This document shows, one piece after another, positions 25,683 through 34,871 of a stretch of 64,000 nucleotides of DNA (position 1 is the stretch's first letter; each line of letters begins with the position of its first letter). The position numbers and the translations under genes are program-made. Source of the DNA: Aquimonas sp002352135 (GTDB lineage Bacteria > Pseudomonadota > Gammaproteobacteria > Xanthomonadales > Xanthomonadaceae); the NCBI GenBank assembly GCA_035440755.1, contig DAORND010000006.1, positions 1 to 64,000 on the forward strand, in the 5' to 3' direction. The notes under the pieces were generated by a model. The model was not told the origin of the DNA, searched no databases, and saw only the letters and a program-made list of their open reading frames with translations.

Positions 25683-27541
25683 GCGGCACCTCCACGACGA
25701 CGGCGTGCCCGCGACCAACCAAAGCCCAAGGCCAACACGGTCAGCAGAATCGGCACACCAGCAATGTTGATGAATTTGAGTTTGTTACCCAGGCTGCGGA
25801 TGTCGCTGTCGAGATCATGTCTGACTTCACGCAGCTCTTTGCGAATACGCAGCTTCTCGGCCTGGAAGCGCTCGATGGCGTCCTGTTGCTCAGGACTCAG
25901 CAACATGGCGTTGCCTTCCGTCTTCTGCGCCTGCAACTCGGTCAACTGACGCTCGGTCTCATCCAACTGCGACTGCAGCTCCTGCTCCTTGGCGCGGAAG
26001 CGGTCGTCCGCCTGCCGTTTGAGGGCTTCGACCGTGGTGAACGGCCGTGAGGACGAGCCACGCGCACGGATCTGGATGAGATCGCTGCTACCCACCATGT
26101 TGTCCGCTGCGTTGATGACGAAATCGCCGTTGTTGGCAAAGGCATTCATCACCCGCTGACCAAAGAACGACTGCACCTGGACCCAGAGACGATCGGTCAA
26201 GAGATCGGTGTCGGCAACCACGACAATGCTGGCTGGGACCTCACTTTCTGTGAGATGCCCCTCACCCGAGCGTTGCGGAAACGCCGTCTTCAGCGAACCA
26301 CTCAAGCGCCCCGCCAACACATAGCGATCACCAGTGGCGTTGAAATCGGCAAACAGCTCACGTGGGTCAGCGACAAAACGAACCCGCTCGGTCGGGATCG
26401 TCGCCGCATTGCCGGACGACTGCGCCAAGGCTTCCAACTGCAGGGGGCTGTCCTCCGCCAGACTGATGAATCCTGCGGTAGCGAGATTCAACGACTTCAA
26501 CTGCGCGGAAATGATGTCCTGTTGATTCAGGTCCTCAGAAGAAAGGCCCAGGATGGCGAGATGTCGTTGCGGCGCCGAACCCGGCTGAGCCTGAATCTGC
26601 AGCGCGTTTTCGGCATCCAGGACAACTTTCGCCGGATCAAACTGCACGCCCCATACCTTGAACAGGGTCTCCAAGTTTGAAGACTTGTCGGCGAACATGG
26701 CCGACATCGGGTCATTGCCTGCGCCCTGCTGTTCGGATTCCGCGTTCGGGTCAACAAACACCAGCAGCCGTCCACCGCGCAGAACGAACTGATCGATGGC
26801 GTACAGAGTGTCTTCCGATAGTTGCTTGGGATGAATCAGCGCCAGCAATTGCACATCCTCCGCAATCTGGCTGACGTTGCTTTCCAGCGCGCGGACCGTG
26901 AACAGTTTGCCCAGCTCTTCGTTGATTACCCAGCCTTGGGTCATCTGCCCGCTGGCGGGGTCAACGCCGGCCTTGATGTTCAAAGCACTGATCACCGCCA
27001 TCACCGGGCGCTCCGGTTCGGCCAGGCTGCTGATCAGCTTGGCGATGTCGTATTCAAGGAAGGTTTCCTTGTCTGGCTGAAAGAATGGGATGGCGGCCTG
27101 ACCATCCAGTGCATTGCTGCCAGCCAAGCCAAAGAACAAGGTCTCGCCGCTCGCGCCAAGCGGTACCGCCTGCAAACCGGCTGCGGTGGCGCGATCTTCA
27201 TCCTCGGAGAAGGGTTGCGGATCCACGACCTCCAAACTCAGTTTGCCCGCTGACACCGCCACCATTTCTTCCAGCATCTCGCGGACCCGATTGGCATAGG
27301 TGCGCAGAGCCGGATAGTCCTTGGCGGCCGACTCGGAGAAATACATCCGCAGACGCACCGGCTCGTCGATCTTGCCGATCAAACTGCGCGTGCCATCGGA
27401 CAGCGTGTACAGCCTGTCCTGCGTCAAATCCAGTCGCCAACCACGAAACAGCAGGCTGCTCAACATCAGCAGGGCAATGAACATTGCCGCCAGCACGAAC
27501 AAGGTCGAACCGGTCAGCGCACGTCGATTCATCAATGACAT
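25679..27541 (-). CDS. GldG-like ABC transporter auxiliary protein
   Basis: 620-residue protein with an N-terminal transmembrane helix (about 14-32), a long periplasmic region related to the ABC-type uncharacterised/GldG domain (DQFVLRGGRLLVFVDPNAE marks its core), a coiled-coil stretch near 505-590 rich in Glu/Gln/Arg, and a final helix (about 593-612, FINIAGVPILLTVLALGFG). Known in Bacteroidota as part of gliding machinery; in proteobacteria the role of this cassette is unknown. GGAG precedes the start; the permease gene ends 12 bases upstream. Confidence 0.85.
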   Translation of the reverse strand: MSLMNRRALTGSTLFVLAAMFIALLMLSSLLFRGWRLDLTQDRLYTLSDGTRSLIGKIDEPVRLRMYFSESAAKDYPALRTYANRVREMLEEMVAVSAGKLSLEVVDPQPFSEDEDRATAAGLQAVPLGASGETLFFGLAGSNALDGQAAIPFFQPDKETFLEYDIAKLISSLAEPERPVMAVISALNIKAGVDPASGQMTQGWVINEELGKLFTVRALESNVSQIAEDVQLLALIHPKQLSEDTLYAIDQFVLRGGRLLVFVDPNAESEQQGAGNDPMSAMFADKSSNLETLFKVWGVQFDPAKVVLDAENALQIQAQPGSAPQRHLAILGLSSEDLNQQDIISAQLKSLNLATAGFISLAEDSPLQLEALAQSSGNAATIPTERVRFVADPRELFADFNATGDRYVLAGRLSGSLKTAFPQRSGEGHLTESEVPASIVVVADTDLLTDRLWVQVQSFFGQRVMNAFANNGDFVINAADNMVGSSDLIQIRARGSSSRPFTTVEALKRQADDRFRAKEQELQSQLDETERQLTELQAQKTEGNAMLLSPEQQDAIERFQAEKLRIRKELREVRHDLDSDIRSLGNKLKFINIAGVPILLTVLALGFGWSRARRRRGGAA

Positions 27542-27553
27542 GTCGGTCTCCTG

Positions 27554-28288
27554 TCAGTCTGCTTTCTTGAGGTCGATCACCACCGCGCTGGCCATCAACC
27601 AGAACACGATGCTGAGAAGGAAGAACAGGATGTCGCGCACGTCCAATACACCCTTCGAAATCGCACTGAAATGCGTCATGAAACTCAGACCAGCAACGGC
27701 GTCGACCAGCACTTCGGGCAGAAACGCGCGTGCGAAGTCCAGTACCAGTGGGAACCCGGCAAGCAACAGCAGGAAGCACACGACAACGGTGAGAATGAAA
27801 GCCACGACCTGATTGCGCGATGCCGCTGACAGACAGGCACCGACAGCAAGGAACCCGCCCGCCATCAGAAAGCTGCCGACATAGCTCGCCAGAATGACGC
27901 CGTTGTCCGGGCTACCGAGATAGTTGACGCTGATCCACACCGGAAACGTCAGCAGCAATGCAATGCCCACGAACAACCACGCCGCCAGGAACTTGCCAAG
28001 CACGGCCTGGCCCATGCTCACCGGCAAGGTCAGCAGCAATTCGATGGATCCGGTCTTGCGCTCTTCACTCCATAGACGCATCGACACCGCAGGCACCAGA
28101 AACAGATACAGCCATGGATGGAAGGCAAAGAACGGCTGCAGGTCAGCCTCACCACGTTCGTACAGGCCGCCCATATAGAACGTCAGCGCACCCGCCAGCG
28201 CCAGAAAAATCACAATGAACACGTAGGCCACCGGGGTGGCGAAATAGCTCGCCAACTCGCGGCGAGCAATGGCTTGCACCGGACTCAT
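27554..28288 (-). CDS. ABC-2 type permease of Gld-type cassette (GldF-like)
   Basis: 244-residue integral membrane protein with six hydrophobic segments, starting RRELASYFATPVAYVF, which is the typical opening of GldF/NosY-like permeases. It should form the channel for the ATPase encoded immediately upstream, whose stop it overlaps by four bases. Substrate unknown. Confidence 0.87.
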   Translation of the reverse strand: MSPVQAIARRELASYFATPVAYVFIVIFLALAGALTFYMGGLYERGEADLQPFFAFHPWLYLFLVPAVSMRLWSEERKTGSIELLLTLPVSMGQAVLGKFLAAWLFVGIALLLTFPVWISVNYLGSPDNGVILASYVGSFLMAGGFLAVGACLSAASRNQVVAFILTVVVCFLLLLAGFPLVLDFARAFLPEVLVDAVAGLSFMTHFSAISKGVLDVRDILFFLLSIVFWLMASAVVIDLKKAD

Positions 28289-29217
28289 GCCTTCACCTCC
28301 TGCGCCATCGTGATCTGCCGGAACACTTCATCGAGACGACCACGCTCCAACTGGATTTCGCTCACCACCACTTGCTGATCGCGAACGAAACTATTGATGC
28401 GCTCCCAGATGCTTTGCCCGCCGCGCGGGAAGGCCGTAATGCGGCCGTCCTGGGGGTCGATTTCAACGCTGGCAACACCTTCCACACGCGCCAGACCCTC
28501 TTTGACCGCGACCGCATTCGGCGCGCTCATCGACACCGCACCGTGATAGCGCGAACGCGCCTCCAGTTCGGCGGGTGTCGCGTCGGCAAGTACTCGGCCG
28601 CGGGCGATGATTACCGCGCGCTGACAGACCGCATGAACCTCTTCCAGAATGTGCGTGGAGATCAGGATGATCTTGTCGCGTGCCATCGACTGGATCAGCG
28701 ATCGCACCTCATGTTTCTGGTTGGGATCAAGGCCGTCTGTAGGCTCGTCGAGAATCAGCACGGGCGGATCATGCAGAATAGCCTGCGCCAAGCCGACACG
28801 ACGCTTGAATCCCTTGGAGAGGGTTTCGATCGGCTGCTCCAGCACACGTTGCAGACCAAGGCGTCCGATTACTTCATCCATGCGCACACGGGTTTGCGCT
28901 TCACCCATGCCGCGCACATCGGCGACAAAGCGCAGAAATCCGCGCACTGTCATTTCGCCATAACTCGGTGCGCCCTCAGGCAGATAGCCGAGGACACGCT
29001 TGGCTTCAATGGCCTGTTCCTGCACATCAAACCCGCAGACCTTGGCGGTTCCTGCGCTGGGGCTCAGAAAGCCCGCAATCATCTTCATGGTGGTGGATTT
29101 GCCCGCGCCGTTGGGCCCCAGGAAGCCGAGCACCTCGCCCGGCTTGACACTGAAACTGACGCCATCGACGGCGGTGAAATCACCGTAGCGTTTAACTAAT
29201 TGTTGCGCTTCAATCAT
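28285..29217 (-). CDS. ABC transporter ATP-binding protein of Gld-type cassette (GldA-like)
   Basis: 310-residue ATPase with Walker A GPNGAGKSTT, signature LSKGFKRRVGLAQA, Walker B VLILDEPTDGLDP and H-loop ISTHILEEV, plus a C-terminal extension of about 90 residues typical of ABC-2 exporters. I chose the ATG at 29217, which starts IEAQQLVKRYGDFTAVDG; the frame is open to 29283 without better support. It is the first gene of the cassette ATPase-permease-GldG-DUF4340. Confidence 0.92.
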   Translation of the reverse strand: MIEAQQLVKRYGDFTAVDGVSFSVKPGEVLGFLGPNGAGKSTTMKMIAGFLSPSAGTAKVCGFDVQEQAIEAKRVLGYLPEGAPSYGEMTVRGFLRFVADVRGMGEAQTRVRMDEVIGRLGLQRVLEQPIETLSKGFKRRVGLAQAILHDPPVLILDEPTDGLDPNQKHEVRSLIQSMARDKIILISTHILEEVHAVCQRAVIIARGRVLADATPAELEARSRYHGAVSMSAPNAVAVKEGLARVEGVASVEIDPQDGRITAFPRGGQSIWERINSFVRDQQVVVSEIQLERGRLDEVFRQITMAQEVKA

Positions 29218-29391
29218 GGAATTGACCTGAAATCTCTGGTTGATCGGAAGCATCCATCCGCCCCATCGCCATCGCTGAAACACCGGCGGGACCCTGGCGG
29301 CACCAGGACCATCCGCAGGTGCTCACGGTCGCAAATCGAGCGACCAGCGAATACCGTGTCACGCGGAAAAAGTTCCCTTGACGATGGGCAG

Positions 29392-29420
29392 AAAAAAAGC
29401 GCGACGGTCACCCGTCGCGC
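29392..29420 (-). terminator. Terminator of the SRPBCC/GyrI-like gene
   Basis: GCGCGACGG pairs with CCGTCGCGC around TCAC and is followed on the minus strand by TTTTTTT. It lies 22 bases after the gene's stop, so the ABC cassette needs its own promoter in 29218-29391, which I could not define. Confidence 0.92.
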
Positions 29421-29442
29421 CTCGTTCGTCCGTTGGCACAGA

Positions 29443-30555
29443 TCACTTGATCGGCCAGTACACCTCGAACTCGGTCTGGTCGACAGACACGTTCAGCTCG
29501 TTAAGGTATTCCTCGAAAGCGCGGTCATGTACTGGCTTGCCATGCGTCGCTGCATAGGCTCGCACCATATCCCGGATCAAGGGCAACGATGCCGGATGTC
29601 CCGCATAGTGGGCTTTCAATGCCTTGCCTGTGTAGGCCACGCCCTGCAGCACCTTCTCCGGCAACCGCAGGCCTTCAAGCGGTGCCAACGTTTGCGCCAA
29701 GGACTCAGTCACTGGGGCTTGGGTCGCCCCTTCCGATGCAGGCTGTTCATCGGTGGTAGCCGCCTCGGCACTCGGGCGCCGCACGGGGATTGCCACGTCA
29801 AATTCATACTTCTTGTCGGCGAAGTTGGTGGTGATCAGACGAACCGGACCTGCTGGTTCCAGACCGTTGGCGGCAATCGCCGCTCTCACCTGTTTGATGC
29901 CGGCATCCAATCCTTCTTCGACGGCGGTGATGTTGCGATCAGCGGTCGTCGTCACATAAAGCATGTGCTGCGCCGGAAGATTGACCTCCTCAATGACCAA
30001 ACTGCTGTAGTCATGATTCGGGATAGTCGAGAGCAGGCCGGTCAGGTTCGCCAAGCCGAGCTTCAGGTCGTCGCCAACGGTGCGACTGACATACAGACCC
30101 GCGTAACGCCCAAAGAGGTTCCACCCGTAGTCGACGTCATATTCCCAGTTGATGTCGACCGTCTTGCCACGCTCATCCAGCGTGAAAATGCTGGTCTTGT
30201 TGGTGCCGTACGCCGCGTTCTCGATCGCGAATTCGATGCTCGAATCCTCGATGGAATCCGTGATCGTCAGCGTCCCGTTGCCAATTTTCTTGTTGGCGCT
30301 TTCAAATCGCAGAATGGCACCAACACCACGATCTGCGCCTTCCAATGTGTACTTGATCGCGGGATCGTGCATGCGCAGCGGATGCCACTCGGCAAAACGC
30401 TGGAAGCCGTTGAGCAAGTCATACACGAGGCGCACCGGGCGATTTGTCTCGACGCTATGGCGGACGTTGCGATGGTCCGGCAACGCCACACCCACGATCA
30501 CAAACAGAACGGCCACCAGCAGCAGCGCGATGACAAATTCAATAAAACGGGTCAT
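29443..30555 (-). CDS. SRPBCC-family protein with GyrI-like effector domain
   Basis: 370-residue protein with an N-terminal membrane helix (about 5-25), a polyketide-cyclase/SRPBCC ligand-binding region (about 30-175, ETNRPVRLVYDLLNGFQRF onward) and a C-terminal GyrI/AraC effector-binding-like domain (about 185-370, ending EFEVYWPIK). It carries no DNA-binding domain. Such proteins may bind small hydrophobic ligands at the membrane, but no substrate is known. ATG at 30555 is preceded by GGAG; an upstream in-frame start at 30666 looks spurious. It is monocistronic with a strong terminator. Confidence 0.72.
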   Translation of the reverse strand: MTRFIEFVIALLLVAVLFVIVGVALPDHRNVRHSVETNRPVRLVYDLLNGFQRFAEWHPLRMHDPAIKYTLEGADRGVGAILRFESANKKIGNGTLTITDSIEDSSIEFAIENAAYGTNKTSIFTLDERGKTVDINWEYDVDYGWNLFGRYAGLYVSRTVGDDLKLGLANLTGLLSTIPNHDYSSLVIEEVNLPAQHMLYVTTTADRNITAVEEGLDAGIKQVRAAIAANGLEPAGPVRLITTNFADKKYEFDVAIPVRRPSAEAATTDEQPASEGATQAPVTESLAQTLAPLEGLRLPEKVLQGVAYTGKALKAHYAGHPASLPLIRDMVRAYAATHGKPVHDRAFEEYLNELNVSVDQTEFEVYWPIK

Positions 30556-30728
30556 TCGAAGTCTCCGAAATTGGCACCGCGCCCGAGCTCCACAGATTGT
30601 GGGCACCCCTCTAAGGACACGGGGCGGCAAGGATAGCCTGAACCGCGCCTTGCAGCCAGCGCCCAATCGACCAGCTGGATTCGGAACGGCCGACCTGGGT
30701 CAACAGGCTGCGGCAGACCGTTCTTGCT

Positions 30729-32042
30729 CTAGTTCGCGTCTCGCATCCAAACCTCGACACGGCGATTGCGCACTTGCCCAAGCGCACTGGATCGAGGGGC
30801 GACCGGGGCGGTGTCGCCGACTCCCCGCACTCTCTCAACCGGTATCTGATAGGCCAGCAGAGCCGCTGCCACTTGATCTGCACGCTCGCTACTCAGCTGT
30901 TCCGCCTGGACGGGCATCACCTCAGCGCCATCGGCAAAGCCGATCAGAATCAAACGTTTGCCGCGCTGCTCAGGCTGCCGCATGAACGCCTGCAGACGCT
31001 CGATATCCTGCTGCGACTTGTTATCCAACGCCGCACTGGCCGGATTGAAGCGAAAGTTGACGGACAACCTCACCGCACCGTCGACCAGATTTCTGTAGAC
31101 GTCAGAGGATCCAGCACGCATCGCCGGTTGATAAGCCCGAATCCGCTGCGACACAAATCCGACGCGTTCAATGATTACCTGCGCCTCGTCCGATCTCACG
31201 AAATCGAGCAGGCTTGAAGCCAGAGGCGTCATTTTCTCCGGGGCATAGAGATAGAGTCGGCGCGACAAGGGGTAGTCCTCTACAGCGACCTCTTGAGCCG
31301 ATGGTGGCAAGGCATCGCCACCGTGTGATACCGCCAAGGCGCGCACACCGTTGATGCCCGTCAAGCCGACAAACCCGATGCCACCTCGATCCGCAGCCAC
31401 GGCTGCGGCCAACTCCGCCGTGCTCTCGAATCGCTCGGCTCCAGAATCCAGAGCCAGATCGACCAGAACCACCTGCCTGAAGGAGTCCCACGTGCCGGAA
31501 CGTTCATCGCGTGCGAACAGACGGACAACCTGCTGGCCCTGACCCAACTGGCCCCAGTTGATGATTTGACCAGAGAACAGGCGTTGCACATCAGCCAGGC
31601 TGATCGTTCGTAACGAATTGCTCTCAGGAACGATGATCGCCAAGCCGTCCAGCGCCAGCACGATTTACTGCCGCGCTGAGTCCAATTGGCCCAGGTGATT
31701 AGCATTGGCGACCTCGGCAGGGCTGACGCGTCGGGATGCCATACCGAGATCCGCCGTACCGACCATCAGGTCCTTGAAGGCCGTACTCGAACCATGCGCG
31801 TGCAGTTCGACGTCGACCGCACCGAGCCGACCGGCGGAGCGCAGGACGATCTCCTCAAATGCGAGTTGCTGACGAGCAACCTGATTCTGCCCCTGGCTAC
31901 GCAACCAGGCCTCCACCAGTTCCGGCATCAGCCTTTCGCCGATGGTGTTCGAACCATGAATTCGCAGCGTTTGCTCATTGCCATAGGCTGCGGGCGCCAA
32001 AAACACACTGGCAACAACAAGCCAGAACGACCACTTCCGCAT
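30729..32042 (-). pseudogene. PstS-like phosphate-binding/OmpA fusion protein interrupted by an in-frame stop
   Basis: Signal peptide (about 1-21), then a PBP-like domain (TLRIHGSNTIGERLMPELV near 25-43) and a C-terminal OmpA-type peptidoglycan-binding domain (LILIGFADGAEV to NRRVEVWMRDAN). The reading frame is continuous from 32042 to 30729 except for a single TAA at 31665-31667, after residue 125 (GQLDSARQ stop IVLALDG). Both sides are well conserved and in the same frame, so one substitution (for example GAA to TAA) explains it. A restart at a GTG two codons later could make only a leaderless C-terminal part. GGAGAAG precedes the first ATG. It is either a recent pseudogene or a sequence error. 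Confidence 0.8.
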
Positions 32043-32173
32043 GACTTCTCCAAGCGCGCCAGAACGAGCGCGTCAGAGTGCCAGCATGAGGTTACAGGCA
32101 GATATCACGAGGGTCGGATTGCCACTCAGGTCACCACATCGAGCACACCGCTTTTCAACCTCGATGAAATCCG

Positions 32174-33031
32174 TCAAGTGGCATCGCCGCGTTCAACGGG
32201 GCGCGAGCGATCACTGCACCATTCACTCCATGAGCCCGCATAGACACGCGCACCGGGCAGACCCGCGTGGGTCATCGCCAGCAGGTTATGGCAGGCAGTA
32301 ACACCCGACCCGCACATCAGGATCGTATCCGCGGGGGATTTACCGCCCAGCAATCGCTCAAACTCCAAGCGCAACTGCAACGCGGTCTTGAATCCCACAC
32401 CCGCATTCAGATTGTCCGCAAATGGACGATTCTTTGCGCCCGGAATGTGCCCGGCGACGGGATCCAGGGGCTCCACATCACCCCGGAATCGCTCTCTGCT
32501 GCGCGCATCGATCAACAAAGCGTCGCCGCTAGCCATTCGTGCAGCAAGCACCGCAGTGGTGATCACCTGACCAGACTGATAACGCGCCTTGTACTCGCGC
32601 TGGCGAACACGTGGCGAGCCGGTGGTCATCGCTCCACCGAGGCGAATCCACGCTTCCAGTCCACCGTCCAACACGGCGACGCGTTTGTGTCCGAGTAGAT
32701 TCAACATCCACCAGAAGCGCGCGGCAATCGAACCATCCAGTCCGTCGTAGGCCACCACCTGATGTTGTGGCGTGATGCCCATGCGACCCAAAGCAAGGCA
32801 AAAGCGCTCCACGTCAGGCAGAGGGTGCCTGCCCCGCCCTGTCTTCGACAGATCCGACAGGTCAGCATCCAGACTGGCATAGCTCGCGCCCGCAATATGC
32901 CCCAAAGGAAACAAGCGGCCACCGGCACTCGGATCTCGAAGGTCAAAACGACAATCGACGATAGCCAGTTGTGCCCCGCCCAACTCCGCCTGCAGTTCCG
33001 CCGCAGAAATGAGCGTGTTCCACTCCGTCAT
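32174..33031 (-). CDS. sseA: 3-mercaptopyruvate/thiosulfate sulfurtransferase
   Basis: Two tandem rhodanese domains in 285 residues; the second carries the active-site loop CGSGVTACHN, the CGSGVT form typical of 3-mercaptopyruvate sulfurtransferases such as E. coli SseA. The first domain includes GHIAGASYASLDADLSDL and lacks the cysteine, as expected. I chose the ATG at 33031; the frame extends to 33085 without a clear ribosome site. It is flanked by short gaps (131 and 172 bases) with no obvious features. Confidence 0.88.
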   Translation of the reverse strand: MTEWNTLISAAELQAELGGAQLAIVDCRFDLRDPSAGGRLFPLGHIAGASYASLDADLSDLSKTGRGRHPLPDVERFCLALGRMGITPQHQVVAYDGLDGSIAARFWWMLNLLGHKRVAVLDGGLEAWIRLGGAMTTGSPRVRQREYKARYQSGQVITTAVLAARMASGDALLIDARSRERFRGDVEPLDPVAGHIPGAKNRPFADNLNAGVGFKTALQLRLEFERLLGGKSPADTILMCGSGVTACHNLLAMTHAGLPGARVYAGSWSEWCSDRSRPVERGDAT

Positions 33032-33203
33032 GACCGATCTCCCCATAGCAGTGGCGTAGCTGACCCCAAACGCAAGACGATGCACTGACGACCGTCTGCG
33101 ACGGGGGGCAAAGAGTAGCCGATGGCGACGAACTCAACGAGCAGAGATTCCCACAAACTCTGCCTGTATGCCGCGATCCCGGTCACCCTCGTTCCGAAGT
33201 CTG

Positions 33204-33812
33204 TCAACCCCGAAGTGCAGCAATACGATCCCGCAGATTGACGAGCATGCTTGCCGTGGCTCCCCATATGCGCTGACCAGCAAAATCGTACTGCCAGTAG
33301 TGACGAACACGGCCCTGAAAATCCGCTTCAACCTTCCGCACACTGCGAGGATCAAGGACATAGGAAAGCGGCACTTCGAACACTTCTGCCACTTCGTCTG
33401 CACAAGGCCGCGATTCATGCGCGGCGTCGATCAGGGCGACCACTGGCACCACGCGAAATCCGGTGAAGGTCCGGATCGGATCAATGAATCCAAGGGGCCT
33501 GACGTGCGATGGATGCAAGCCAATCTCCTCCTGCGCCTCGCGAAGTGCTGCGGCGACTTCATCGACATCACTGACATCCACCCTTCCACCAGGCAGCGCG
33601 ACCTGACCCGGATGCTTGCTCAATAGATCAGTTCGCCGAGTCAAGACAATCACAGGATTGCCGGGCTCGCGCTCCACAATGCCAATCAGCACCGCTGCGG
33701 GTGCAAAATCGCGGCCATCATCCAGCAGATCAACGTAGTCCTCGGGCGTCGGCAATGTGAACCGCGGTGCCGTGGGCAATGGATACAGGGCACGCTGAAT
33801 GAGCCCAAGCAT
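33204..33812 (-). CDS. NUDIX hydrolase, CoA pyrophosphatase type
   Basis: 202-residue enzyme with the Nudix box GGRVDVSDVDEVAAALREAQ followed by EEIGL (G-x5-E-x7-REx2EExG form). The upstream PGQVALPGG and downstream FTGFRVVPVVALID match NudL/YeaB-type coenzyme A diphosphatases. The ATG at 33812 shares one base with the stop of the DUF1289 gene (TGATG), so they are translationally coupled; the longer frame to 33971 is a shadow of that gene. Confidence 0.88.
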   Translation of the reverse strand: MLGLIQRALYPLPTAPRFTLPTPEDYVDLLDDGRDFAPAAVLIGIVEREPGNPVIVLTRRTDLLSKHPGQVALPGGRVDVSDVDEVAAALREAQEEIGLHPSHVRPLGFIDPIRTFTGFRVVPVVALIDAAHESRPCADEVAEVFEVPLSYVLDPRSVRKVEADFQGRVRHYWQYDFAGQRIWGATASMLVNLRDRIAALRG

Positions 33813-34000
33813 CAACTCGCCTCCGCCAACAACGCGCGTTCCGTCAGCAGCACTTCCATGCAATGGCGACGCTGCCCCTCGGTCATGCTGGACCAGTCTG
33901 CAATTTCCGAGACCGTGCGCAGGCACCCGACACATTGCCCACGTGCATCCAAACTGCAGACGCCCACACAAGGACTGAGGATGGCGGTGGCACTGGACAT
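33812..34000 (-). CDS. DUF1289 small cysteine-rich protein
   Basis: 62-residue protein with the family pattern SPCVGVCSLDARGQCVGC followed by LRTVSEIADWSSM, four cysteines that may bind metal. Function unknown. It is directly coupled to the NUDIX gene; DUF1289 genes are often next to unrelated housekeeping genes. Confidence 0.85.
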   Translation of the reverse strand: MSSATAILSPCVGVCSLDARGQCVGCLRTVSEIADWSSMTEGQRRHCMEVLLTERALLAEAS

Positions 34001-34044
34001 GACTTGGCGTAGCTTCCTACGTTGATGAAAGAACCCGAGGCAAC

Positions 34045-34080
34045 ATAAACGACAAGGGGCGCAATGCGCCCCTTGTCGTT
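34045..34080 (-). terminator. Terminator of the FKBP gene
   Basis: A perfect 15-base stem (AACGACAAGGGGCGC, loop AAT, then its complement) is followed on the minus strand by TTTATGTTG. It lies 18 bases after the FKBP stop. Confidence 0.88.
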
Positions 34081-34097
34081 ACCCTGCACTGTGGCGA

Positions 34098-34778
34098 TTA
34101 CTTCACGCTCACCAGTTTGACGTCAAAAATCACTGCCTGGCTCGGGCCAATCGGCGAACGCGGGCTATCCCCGTAGGCCATGTCCGGCGGCAAGAAGATT
34201 TCCCAACGCGAGCCCGACTTCATCAGTGGCAGCACTTCCTGCAGACCTTTGATCGGCGCCGCTGAAACCTGCATGGTCACTGCCTGATTGCCGGTATAGG
34301 TGCTGGCAAACTCCTGACCCGTCGACAGCGAACCGCGGAAATGGATTTCAACCGTGCTGTTGGCTGTTGGCTGCGGACCCGCACCCTGATCAATCACGCG
34401 ATACTGGATACCACTTGGCAAGGTCTGAATTCCCTGCTTACTACGGTTGGCAGCCAAGAACTGGTCACTCTTGGCCTTGTTTTCCGCAGCCACTCGCTCG
34501 AACTCAGCCTTCGCCTGCTCCATCAAGCGTTGCTGCATCGCTTCCAGCGCGGCGCGCATATCCGCTTCCGGCACCGCAGGATTCTTCTTGGCGTAACCAT
34601 CCTGGATGGCACGAATCACCGTGTTCAGGTCGACATCCAGCTTGCGCTGGGTGATGTCCTGACCAATCTCGTAGCCCATGGCATAGCTGAGCTTGCCTTT
34701 GTCCGAGGTGGTGTCCTGCGCCATCACGGCGCCAAAACTCAAAGCTGCCAGCATGGCAACCGACAAGCGCAACTTCAT
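34098..34778 (-). CDS. FKBP-type peptidyl-prolyl isomerase (FkpA/Mip-like)
   Basis: Exported 226-residue isomerase: signal peptide (about 1-20, ending AVMAQ), an N-terminal dimerisation domain (SYAMGYEIGQDI to about 110) and a C-terminal FKBP domain (about 125-226) with VEIHFRGSLSTGQEFASTY, IKGLQEVLPLM and WEIFLPPDMAYG. It assists folding of periplasmic or outer-membrane proteins. Its own terminator follows; folP ends 93 bases upstream on the same strand. Confidence 0.9.
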   Translation of the reverse strand: MKLRLSVAMLAALSFGAVMAQDTTSDKGKLSYAMGYEIGQDITQRKLDVDLNTVIRAIQDGYAKKNPAVPEADMRAALEAMQQRLMEQAKAEFERVAAENKAKSDQFLAANRSKQGIQTLPSGIQYRVIDQGAGPQPTANSTVEIHFRGSLSTGQEFASTYTGNQAVTMQVSAAPIKGLQEVLPLMKSGSRWEIFLPPDMAYGDSPRSPIGPSQAVIFDVKLVSVK

Positions 34779-34871
34779 GCAACCTCCTGGTGAGAAAACG
34801 GGACTGTCGACTGCCCCGCCAAGTCTTGAATCATACCGGTACCGCTGAACCTAGTCACTCGCAGGCATGGG

